Assembly: GCA_030600525.1 (NCBI GenBank) | Contig: JAUVLX010000259.1 | Location: 1 to 5,345, forward strand | DNA: 5,345 nt | DNA from: Desulfobulbus sp. | GTDB taxonomy: Bacteria > Desulfobacterota > Desulfobulbia > Desulfobulbales > Desulfobulbaceae | Direction: 5' to 3' | Notes under the pieces: model-generated | Databases searched by the model: none | Seen by the model: only the letters and a program-made list of their open reading frames with translations | Told to the model about the DNA's origin: nothing | Position numbers and translations under genes: made by a program | Part shown: piece by piece, positions 1 through 4,358 of the stretch | Layout of the letters: the number at the start of each line of letters is the position of its first letter | Position numbering within the stretch: the stretch's first letter is position 1

Positions 1-423
1 AAGCCTGAGGATTATCCTGACGGGTTGATTTCTTTTATTTCAGAGATCGAAAATATCAATATCGAACCTGACACGCCTGCCAGGATTGTCGTCAATGAAC
101 GTACCGGAACCGTTGTCATGGGGCAGAATGTTCGCATATCAACAGTAGCCGTGTCCCACGGCAACCTGAATCTGGTCATTTCCGAATCCATCGAGGTATC
201 GCAGCCTAATCCCTTGGCTGCCGGCGAAACAGTTGCAGCACCGCAGACGACTATCGAAGTCGTTGAGGAAGACGGCAACTTGGTGGTTCTAAAAATGGGA
301 GTCAATATCGGCGATATAGCCAAAGCACTTAATGCCATTGGCGCCACCCCCTGTGATTTGATTGCCATTTTTCAAGCTATCAAGGCCGCAGGGGCCTTAC
401 AGGGAGAACTGGTTGTCCTTTAA
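1..423 (+). CDS. flgI: Flagellar P-ring protein FlgI, C-terminal part (5' end outside window)
   Basis: The frame is open from base 1 and ends at TAA 421-423, giving the last 140 residues of a protein family usually about 370 residues long. The start lies upstream of the window, so the internal TTG at 25 is not taken as a start. FlgI is secreted by Sec to the periplasm and polymerises into the P ring, the bushing around the distal rod in the peptidoglycan layer. Family hallmarks are visible: ARIVVNERTGTVVMG, the block VRISTVAVSHGNL, then VSQPNPLAAGETV, and the C-terminal signature LNAIGATPCDLIAIFQAIKA followed by AGALQGELVVL at the very end. flgJ begins 15 bases after the stop, so the two are probably co-transcribed. 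No frameshift or missing block is seen in the visible part. Confidence 0.96.
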   Translation, partial: KPEDYPDGLISFISEIENINIEPDTPARIVVNERTGTVVMGQNVRISTVAVSHGNLNLVISESIEVSQPNPLAAGETVAAPQTTIEVVEEDGNLVVLKMGVNIGDIAKALNAIGATPCDLIAIFQAIKAAGALQGELVVL

Positions 424-438
424 TCGGAAATAAAAATT

Positions 439-762
439 ATGAATCCAATTGACCCGAAGATAGCATTCACAGCGGCGCAGCATACCAAGCAACAGGAACG
501 TGTCAGTTCTTCGAGCAAAGATGATAAAGCCATAGAAAAAATATCTGCCGAATTCGAGGCAATCATGGTCCAATCGATGTTCAAGGCCATGCGCAAGAAC
601 GTTCCCGAAGGCGGATTATTCCCAAAATCCAATGCTGAAAAGATCTATGAAGAAATGCTTGACATGGAACTTGCCACTCAAGTTTCGCAAAAACAGAGCA
701 TCGGCCTTGCAAAGCAGATCTATGAACAGATGCAGAGCAAACTGAACCAGGAAAAAAAATAG
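439..762 (+). CDS. flgJ: Single-domain FlgJ, rod-binding / rod-cap protein without muramidase domain
   Basis: This 107-residue protein matches the N-terminal rod-binding domain of FlgJ. After a polar, Ser/Lys-rich N-terminus (residues 1-33) come FEAIMVQSMFKAMR (39-52), VPEGGLFPKSNAEKIYEEML (55-74) and GLAKQIYEQM (89-98), the helical signature of the family. In enterobacteria FlgJ has about 310 residues, and its second half is a peptidoglycan hydrolase that opens the wall for the rod. That half is absent here. The stop is followed by non-coding sequence, so this is the short form known from many deltaproteobacteria and others, not a visible truncation. Another lytic enzyme must then open the wall (inference). 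It follows flgI by 15 bases. The ribosome site is weak (GGAA at 426-429, 9 bases before ATG), which suggests coupling to flgI translation. Confidence 0.93.
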   Translation: MNPIDPKIAFTAAQHTKQQERVSSSSKDDKAIEKISAEFEAIMVQSMFKAMRKNVPEGGLFPKSNAEKIYEEMLDMELATQVSQKQSIGLAKQIYEQMQSKLNQEKK

Positions 763-883
763 CCTTTTCACCCTCTTTTGACCTTTTTCACAATGCATCA
801 AGCATTTTTCTGGCTAGCACCGGATTTCGGAGCCACGTATCCAATTAAAATCACACACCATTATCCTCAGATTTTTTTTATGA

Positions 884-903
884 CCTTTTTTTACAAAAAA
901 AGG
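884..903. repeat. Perfect 9-bp inverted repeat, A/T palindrome
   Basis: CC followed by seven T, a 2-base centre AC, then seven A and GG. The arms are exactly complementary over 9 bases each. Allowing a realistic loop leaves roughly an 8-bp stem of mostly A-T pairs. It ends 11 bases upstream of the -35 element of the sigma-28-like promoter. It could be a weak bidirectional terminator, a binding dyad or a bent-DNA upstream element; no GC-rich stem plus T run supports a classical terminator. Confidence 0.5.
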
Positions 904-914
904 CTCTAAAAAGT

Positions 915-942
915 TAAAGTTCTCACGATTCCCTACCGAAAA
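915..942 (+). promoter_or_regulatory. Putative sigma-28 (FliA) promoter of orf188-flgM-flgN
   Basis: TAAAGTTC (915-922) matches the FliA -35 consensus TAAAGTTT at 7 of 8 bases. After 16 bases beyond TAAA comes ACCGAAAA (935-942), 6 of 8 with GCCGATAA, keeping the CCGA core. The 16-base spacer equals that of the much stronger match before flgK. The -10 ends 73 bases before the ATG at 1016. FliA control of flgM is the known feedback arrangement in enterobacteria and pseudomonads; here it is an inference from motif and position. Confidence 0.6.
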
Positions 943-970
943 GAACAGTACAGAAAAGATAAATTCTGTA

Positions 971-1014
971 TTACGGCCAAGGACGAGTCGTAAAAAACTG
1001 CAGGGAGGCAGGGA
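971..1014 (+). promoter_or_regulatory. Leader with small dyad and GGA motifs; possible CsrA target
   Basis: The inverted repeat TTACG (971-975) / CGTAA (989-993) would present CAAGGACG in its loop. GGA triplets occur in that loop (981-983), in the Shine-Dalgarno GGGAGG (1004-1006) and just before the start (1012-1014). CsrA/RsmA binds GGA in hairpin loops and near ribosome sites, and csrA is often encoded near flgKL in bacteria of this kind. GGA is common by chance and the stem is only 5 bp, so this is a weak call. Confidence 0.25.
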
Positions 1015-1015
1015 A

Positions 1016-1582
1016 ATGATAGACAGTTTAAGCCACAAACAATTGCACAGCGCGATTTACGCTCACCAGAATTACCGCATGGAAGCTAGCTCTACCAAGC
1101 AAAGCGACAAAGACGGTGCAACATCTGGTTTGATGGATTCTGTATCCATTGAGAGTGAATCCTCGCTGGCAGTCACCTACTCCACCGACATGAAAGTCGA
1201 GAACGGAGCAGGAGACAAGTTTGGTTTGCTGCAAAGCCTGGTAGCCAACCTGCTAAAAGAACAAGGCATTGACACCAAAGTACTGGCCGGCGATAGCGAA
1301 ATTGAGATCGCGACCATCACCCCGGAAGCAGCCCAGGAATTGGTTGCGGATGACGGATATTTTGGTGTAGAAAAAACCTCAGATCGAATTTTCCAGTTCG
1401 CAGTTGGAGTTGCTGGAGGAGATCCATCCCGCATCGATGCCATAAGAGAAGGCATTGCTAACGGATTTAACGAAGCGCTTGAAGCGTTTGGTGGATGGCT
1501 CCCCGACATTTCTTATGCAAGCTACGATACGGTTATGGAAAAACTCGACAGCTGGGTAGCTGAGTCCGAGACTGTGGCTTAA
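1016..1582 (+). CDS. Conserved-looking unnamed protein of the flgM operon, 188 aa
   Basis: I cannot name this gene. The start is secure: GGAGG at 1004-1008 sits 7 bases before ATG 1016, and a sigma-28-like promoter lies just upstream. There is no signal peptide or membrane segment, so a cytoplasmic (or flagellar type III-exported) protein is likely. Residues 1-60 are polar and low-complexity, probably disordered. Residues 68-92 form a likely helix (FGLLQSLVANLLKEQGI). The compact, best-looking block is 101-182: ITPEAAQELVADDGYFGVEK, TSDRIFQFAVGVAGGDPSRI, IREGIANGFNEALEAFGGWL, PDISYASYDTVMEKLDSWV. From memory this block resembles a C-terminal domain in proteins sometimes auto-labelled 'hydrogenase-4 component G' or DUF5610; nothing here supports a hydrogenase role. 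flgM starts 21 bases downstream. The operon position suggests a late flagellar or motility-linked function (inference). Confidence 0.85.
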   Translation: MIDSLSHKQLHSAIYAHQNYRMEASSTKQSDKDGATSGLMDSVSIESESSLAVTYSTDMKVENGAGDKFGLLQSLVANLLKEQGIDTKVLAGDSEIEIATITPEAAQELVADDGYFGVEKTSDRIFQFAVGVAGGDPSRIDAIREGIANGFNEALEAFGGWLPDISYASYDTVMEKLDSWVAESETVA

Positions 1583-1592
1583 CAAAAACATC

Positions 1593-1598
1593 AGGTGA
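1593..1598 (+). promoter_or_regulatory. Ribosome binding site deciding the flgM start
   Basis: AGGTGA lies 5 bases before ATG 1604, which favours that start. The GTG at 1595 falls inside this site and has no Shine-Dalgarno of its own. A third candidate, ATG 1634, has GGAG (1622-1625) 8 bases upstream and cannot be excluded. Confidence 0.6.
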
Positions 1599-1603
1599 TC
1601 GAG

Positions 1604-1891
1604 ATGACAGTGGAATTCTTTGGAGTCAGAGGTATGGCACAAGTAGGTGGTGTCAACAAAACCAATCGTACCGGTGAAACACAAAAATCCGGCAAAGCTG
1701 ACAACACTCAAGGCATATCGTTTTCCTCCGCCCTTAAGGGAGCGAGCCAAGCAACAGCCCTTGGTGACGTTGCCAAAAGCGAACGTGCCGCACGCGTTGA
1801 AGAACTCAAGGCCCAGGTAGCAAATGGCACCTATGAGCCGGATCTGAACAAGGTGGCTTCCAGCCTACTTAAATTCTTAGTCGAGGGATGA
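1604..1891 (+). CDS. flgM: Anti-sigma-28 factor FlgM
   Basis: With the ATG at 1604 the protein has 95 residues, close to the usual FlgM size (about 90-100). FlgM binds FliA in the cytoplasm and blocks late flagellar genes until the hook is complete, when it is exported through the flagellar type III channel. The N-terminal half is polar and low-complexity (Gly, Ser, Thr, Lys), as expected for its disordered, exported region. The C-terminal FliA-binding part carries the family pattern ARVEELKAQVANGTYEPDL (63-81) followed by the amphipathic helix NKVASSLLKFLVEG. It sits 21 bases after orf188, and its stop lies 2 bases before the chosen flgN start. Start alternatives are GTG 1595 (98 aa) and ATG 1634 (85 aa). 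Recognition rests on the C-terminal motif, size and neighbours. Confidence 0.9.
   Translation: MTVEFFGVRGMAQVGGVNKTNRTGETQKSGKADNTQGISFSSALKGASQATALGDVAKSERAARVEELKAQVANGTYEPDLNKVASSLLKFLVEG
1883..1887 (+). promoter_or_regulatory. Ribosome binding site deciding the flgN start
   Basis: GAGGG inside the last codons of flgM lies 6 bases before ATG 1894. The upstream ATG 1888, which overlaps the flgM stop as ATGA, directly abuts this site with no spacing and is therefore less likely. Placement within flgM suggests translational coupling. Confidence 0.6.
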
Positions 1892-1893
1892 TC

Positions 1894-2247
1894 ATGACCC
1901 GAGAATCTGTTCGAGAGTTACTGATGCAGTTGCGAGAAACTATCCATAACGAGCGAGAACATGCAAAACAACTGGATATGCAGGCCATGGCCAATGACAT
2001 GGCACAAAAAGAAACGCTTCTGCATTCCCTGCAGGTAGTTGAGCAACTGCATCCAGACGATCAGGCCCTTGCCCGTGAAATCAGCAATGAAAATAGACGT
2101 AATGCCTTTCTTTTCCGGGCAACCCTGAACTGGATCCAGGATACCATGGAATTTTTTGGTCGCAAAACAGTCCCTACAACCTACGGCCAGACAGGTACCA
2201 CTAACAACACCTCCATGAACGGGCGTTTGCTTTCGGGTCGGATTTAA
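1894..2247 (+). CDS. flgN: Flagellar export chaperone FlgN (for FlgK and FlgL)
   Basis: This is a 117-residue (119 from ATG 1888), mostly helical, charged protein without signal peptide or membrane segment. The pattern fits the FlgN family: an N-terminal helix with LLMQLRETIHNEREHAKQLD (9-28), a 'K-E-x-L-L-x-x-L' stretch (39-46), a mid-region Asn-rich turn ISNENRRN (63-70), and a C-terminal TTYGQTG (95-101) followed by NGRLLSGRI. FlgN is a small cytoplasmic chaperone that keeps FlgK and FlgL unfolded, protects them and delivers them to the export gate through FlhA. Its clients are encoded next downstream, beyond the 695-bp gap. It starts 2 bases after the flgM stop. Sequence conservation in this family is low, so the call leans on the C-terminal motif, size and position after flgM. 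Confidence 0.87.
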   Translation: MTRESVRELLMQLRETIHNEREHAKQLDMQAMANDMAQKETLLHSLQVVEQLHPDDQALAREISNENRRNAFLFRATLNWIQDTMEFFGRKTVPTTYGQTGTTNNTSMNGRLLSGRI

Positions 2248-2308
2248 AACAGTCGCACGCAATCCCTTCCTCCAATTCCACTCCGATTACCAGCTTTAAC
2301 CCGTTGTA

Positions 2309-2375
2309 GCTATTCCCCCTAAGCTTCACCTCAGCTTCGCCCTCTCCTTTTTTTAAACATCCTGCTATTCCCCCT
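2309..2375. repeat. 12-bp direct repeat pair
   Basis: GCTATTCCCCCT occurs exactly at 2309-2320 and 2364-2375, 55 bases apart start to start, in otherwise pyrimidine-rich DNA. I have no assigned function for it. It could be chance in C/T-rich sequence, a duplication scar or a protein-binding pair. Confidence 0.5.
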
Positions 2376-2402
2376 GAAATAGAAACGACATACTCTCTCA
2401 AC

Positions 2403-2590
2403 TAAGGGCATGTAAGTAAATAACCTGTCCAATCCTGCATCTTATCTTCGGGTCATCTTTGAATGCGACTCAAGCACAAAATCCTCAACGTAGCCCTGCT
2501 ATGCCTGCGGTTTTGTTCAATCACCGCATCCAAAGCTGGCCCACAAACCTAAGCGCAATATCAGCCAGGTTATTCCCTTACAGGCCCTAA
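2403..2590. mobile_element. MITE-like element: 188-bp imperfect palindrome with terminal inverted repeats
   Basis: The termini 2406-2427 and 2566-2587 are inverted copies, identical at 19 of 22 positions; both read GGGC, one base, TGTAAG, two bases, AATAACCTG from the outside in. TAA lies directly outside both ends in the same orientation (2403-2405 and 2588-2590), consistent with a 3-bp target duplication. The similarity continues inward: both arms carry CTTTG then ATGCG (ending at 2467; CGCAT 2525-2529 on the right) and an ACAAAA(T)CC block (2476-2484 against 2509-2516). The centre has a compact hairpin CGTAGC-CCT-GCTATG (2489-2503). The arms are of equal length (82 nt each side of a 24-nt centre). 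No transposase gene is present, so it would be non-autonomous. I cannot name the parent family. A structured RNA or a palindromic regulatory element is the alternative. Confidence 0.65.
2489..2503 (+). repeat. Apical hairpin of the palindromic element
   Basis: CGTAGC, loop CCT, GCTATG: six pairs including one G-T wobble. It sits at the exact centre of the element and is enclosed by the ACAAAATCC (2476-2484) / GGTTTTGT (2509-2516) arm. Together these would form a stable cruciform or RNA stem-loop if transcribed from either strand. Confidence 0.6.
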
Positions 2591-2633
2591 CCCGGATTTC
2601 TCATCAGTTCAGGTGGTGCCAGGTTCAAAGTTT

Positions 2634-2704
2634 TTGGTAGTAAATAGGTAAGCGTAGACTCCGGGTAAGCGTAGACTCCGATAGTAGACTTTTTTTACTG
2701 CCAA
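2634..2704. repeat. Tandem 17-bp duplication inside an inverted-repeat frame
   Basis: GGTAAGCGTAGACTCCG occurs twice, perfectly and without gap (2647-2663 and 2664-2680), followed by a third partial copy of its core, GTAGACT (2684-2690), before a T run. The whole is framed by TTGGTAGTAAA (2634-2644) and TTTACTGCCAA (2694-2704), which are inverted repeats with one mismatch (10 of 11). The GTAAGCG start recalls termini of some IS66-family insertion sequences, but I cannot verify this. Alternatives are a slippage duplication or a multi-copy protein-binding site. Confidence 0.55.
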
Positions 2705-2791
2705 GATACGAAACAAGATGGTGCCGCATTGACTGACCTTCGGTGAGTATTTTGCTCAATTTTATATTTGATTGGTTTTAACAGTATGAAA

Positions 2792-2813
2792 TTGAAATTA
2801 TACATATTTTCAA
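2792..2813. promoter_or_regulatory. AT-rich dyad upstream of the flgK promoter
   Basis: TTGAAA (2792-2797) and TTTCAA (2808-2813) form a 6-bp inverted repeat with a 10-base centre, about 32 bases upstream of the -35 element of the flgK promoter. The surrounding DNA (about 2750-2830) is strongly AT-rich. It could be an activator site or UP-like DNA. Chance is a real alternative in AT-rich sequence. Confidence 0.25.
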
Positions 2814-2844
2814 ATAATGACAAAATGCTCATGTGCAATCCGGG

Positions 2845-2873
2845 CTAAACTCTTTCTCTGTTTATGCCGATAA
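2845..2873 (+). promoter_or_regulatory. Sigma-28 (FliA) promoter of flgKL
   Basis: CTAAA (2845-2849), 16 bases, then GCCGATAA (2866-2873), which matches the FliA -10 consensus at all 8 positions. Transcription should start about 7 bases beyond, giving a leader of roughly 60 bases before the flgK ATG at 2943. flgK and flgL are class-3 genes at least partly read by FliA in enterobacteria, so promoter and target agree. Confidence 0.88.
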
Positions 2874-2878
2874 TATTT

Positions 2879-2942
2879 ACAGAGGATAATTTTACCACGT
2901 CAAGGGACTGACTCACACTACTCAATATCCAGGAATACGCAC
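2879..2942 (+). promoter_or_regulatory. flgK leader with GGA motifs; possible CsrA target
   Basis: GGA triplets occur at 2884-2886 (within ACAGAGGAT, near the CsrA consensus ACARGGAT but with one extra base), at 2905-2907 and in the Shine-Dalgarno AGGA (2931-2934, 8 bases before ATG 2943). The first may lie at or only just inside the transcript start. The pattern parallels the orf188 leader. No strong stem was found to present these sites, so this is weak. Confidence 0.22.
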
Positions 2943-4355
2943 ATGGCAGGACTCCTTGACGCTCTGAATGCCGGTAAAACAAGCCTGCTCACCAACCAGA
3001 AAGCCATTGAGATTGTCGGCAATAACGTTGCCAACGTCAACACCGAAGGCTACTCAAGGCAACGTGCCGAGTTGATGCAGATTCCCGCGGTCAATTTCGG
3101 CAATTTCTTCATAGGCCAAGGGGTAACCGTCTCCGACGTCAGTCGCGATTACAGCTCTTTTATCACCCGTCAGCTCCAGGAAAGTAATATTGCCTTTGGC
3201 GAAGAAACCGGCAGGTCCAACGCACTATCGGAACTCGAACGGTTATTTAATGTGTCGGGAGACAATCTTGCTTCGGAAGTCGACAAATTTTTTGATGCGT
3301 GGCAGGAACTTTCCACCAATCCAAGTGGACAGGTGGAACGGGATATTGTCCTTCAACGGGGTGAGCTCCTAGGTGATGCCTTTACCCAACTCAGTAATGA
3401 GCTCAACACCATTACCCAAAACCTCAATACCGAGATTATTGGTGAGGTGGAACAGCTCAATGAAAAGTTCAATGAAATTGCTAAGCTCAATGATCGAATC
3501 AGGCAGGTAGAAATAGGCGGCCAGCAAGCCAACGCTGCCAGAGACCAGCGAGATCTGCTTGTTCAAGATCTCTCCCAAACCCTTGGTGTAAAGACATACA
3601 GTGATAATCAAGGTATGCTCGCGGTGGTCCTACCAGGCGGCACCCCTTTGGTGCAGGGTAATACTGCCATGAGCATTAAAACTGTTACCACTGGCACCAA
3701 TGTCGAACTCCAAGTGGAAATTGCCGGAACCACCAAAGATTTAAGCCGTGAGGAACTGGGTGGAAAATTTCGAGGCATGTACGAAATCAGGGATGTGGTT
3801 ATAGAGGGATTGCATAAAGATCTCGATACGCTAGCAGTTGACCTTACCTCTTCGGTTAACGATGTCCATGACGATGGATACTTTATTGACCCAGCAACAG
3901 GAAATCCCACCACTGGCCAAATCTTTTTCACAGACATCACCGCACTCCCTCCAGGCGTTCGCCCAAGCAGGTCAATAACTAACGCCTTCACAGACAGTCG
4001 CTATATTGCTGCTGCCGGCTTGAACACGGCCGCTCCTGGTGACAACCAAAATGTACTCAAAATCGCTTCATTGGAAACGAGCCACAACGTCACAGGCACC
4101 AATGACAACTATGATGCCTTCTTTAGCCAAATGGTCTCCACAGTAGGTATCGAAGCCAGCAGAAATGATCTTGCCCTTAAAGGCGCAAAGGACGCGACAG
4201 ACCAGTTGCAGAACCTCCGAGATGGTTTTTCTGGTGTTTCTCTTGAAGAGGAAATGATTGACCTTATTCAATACCAGCGGGGTTTTCAATCCTCGGCCAA
4301 GTTTCTTTCCACTGTTGACGAAATGATGAATTCGCTGCTGCAGCTCAAGGGGTAA
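2943..4355 (+). CDS. flgK: Flagellar hook-associated protein 1, FlgK (HAP1)
   Basis: This 470-residue protein forms, with FlgL, the junction between hook and filament. It is exported through the flagellar type III system, so no Sec signal is expected and none is seen. The N-terminal rod-family domain has GLLDALNAGKTSLLTNQKAI (3-22) and NNVANVNTEGYSRQ (27-40), the classic 'NNxANxNTxGYSRQ' signature. A long helical region follows (about 85-205), including VEQLNEKFNEIAKLNDRIRQ. The C-terminal domain ends in GVSLEEEMIDLIQYQRGFQS and then SAKFLSTVDEMMNSLLQLKG (431-470), the FlgK/FlgE C-terminal signature. Enterobacterial FlgK has about 550 residues; here the surface-exposed middle is shorter, while both assembly ends are intact. 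AGGA lies 8 bases before the ATG. A near-consensus FliA promoter precedes it, and flgL follows after 3 bases. Confidence 0.97.
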   Translation: MAGLLDALNAGKTSLLTNQKAIEIVGNNVANVNTEGYSRQRAELMQIPAVNFGNFFIGQGVTVSDVSRDYSSFITRQLQESNIAFGEETGRSNALSELERLFNVSGDNLASEVDKFFDAWQELSTNPSGQVERDIVLQRGELLGDAFTQLSNELNTITQNLNTEIIGEVEQLNEKFNEIAKLNDRIRQVEIGGQQANAARDQRDLLVQDLSQTLGVKTYSDNQGMLAVVLPGGTPLVQGNTAMSIKTVTTGTNVELQVEIAGTTKDLSREELGGKFRGMYEIRDVVIEGLHKDLDTLAVDLTSSVNDVHDDGYFIDPATGNPTTGQIFFTDITALPPGVRPSRSITNAFTDSRYIAAAGLNTAAPGDNQNVLKIASLETSHNVTGTNDNYDAFFSQMVSTVGIEASRNDLALKGAKDATDQLQNLRDGFSGVSLEEEMIDLIQYQRGFQSSAKFLSTVDEMMNSLLQLKG

Positions 4356-4358
4356 ATT

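Larger units (their letters stand above)
763..1015 (+). other. Intergenic region flgJ-orf188 with regulatory elements
   Basis: This is 253 bases of AT-rich sequence without a credible gene. It holds, in order, a weak bulged dyad TGGCT...AGCCA (811-835), a T run (872-879), a perfect A/T palindrome (884-903), a sigma-28-like promoter (915-942), a small leader dyad TTACG...CGTAA (971-993) and a strong Shine-Dalgarno sequence (GGAGG 1004-1008). I see no standard rho-independent terminator (GC-rich stem plus T run) after flgJ, so some readthrough from flgIJ into the downstream operon is possible. Confidence 0.7.
2248..2942 (+). other. 695-bp gene-free region between flgN and flgK with repeat elements
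   Basis: I find no ORF with a credible ribosome site and protein-like content here. Order of contents: a pyrimidine-rich stretch with a 12-bp direct repeat (2309-2375); a MITE-like palindromic element (2403-2590); a short possible coding remnant on the - strand (around 2588-2660, reading KTLNLAPPELMRNPG then stop in one frame); a tandem 17-bp repeat within inverted arms (2634-2704); AT-rich DNA with a TTGAAA...TTTCAA dyad (2792-2813); and a sigma-28 promoter and leader (2845-2942). No clear rho-independent terminator follows flgN. The region looks like a landing site for small mobile sequences between two flagellar transcription units (inference). Confidence 0.7.

Noticed and set aside
811..835. 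TGGCT...CCG-GATTT-CGG-AGCCA stem as terminator of flgIJ
   Set aside because: The stem has a 4-base bulge and no T run directly after it (the next T run begins about 37 bases later), so it does not qualify as a rho-independent terminator.
814..1038. 74-codon ORF on the - strand across the flgJ-orf188 gap
   Set aside because: GTG start inside orf188 with no ribosome site, translation of A/T runs giving Phe/Lys-rich sequence, and it would cover the promoter region. Treated as chance.
1016..1582. Hydrogenase-related function for the 188-aa protein
   Set aside because: The remembered database label 'hydrogenase-4 component G' for look-alike proteins is not backed by any cofactor motif, membrane segment or hydrogenase gene here.
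2321..2353. AAGCT...AGCTT dyad followed by a T run as flgN terminator
   Set aside because: Only 5 pairs with a 7-base loop, and the T run starts 9 bases after the stem, so it is unlikely to terminate.
2201..2401. 66-codon ORF on the - strand after flgN
   Set aside because: TTG start without a Shine-Dalgarno, runs into the end of flgN, no recognisable motif. Its open frame follows from pyrimidine-rich DNA on the + strand.
2403..2590. Integron attC site as the explanation of the palindrome
   Set aside because: The outer ends do not fit the RYYYAAC / GTTRRRY core pair, no integrase or cassette gene is present, and the flanking TAA and near-symmetric arms fit a MITE-like repeat better.
1636..2720. 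Sigma-54 promoter-like GGCAC motifs (for example TGGCAC at 1636, and on the - strand near 2614 and 2715)
   Set aside because: None has GC at the required distance (GG-N10-GC), so no sigma-54 promoter is supported in this window.
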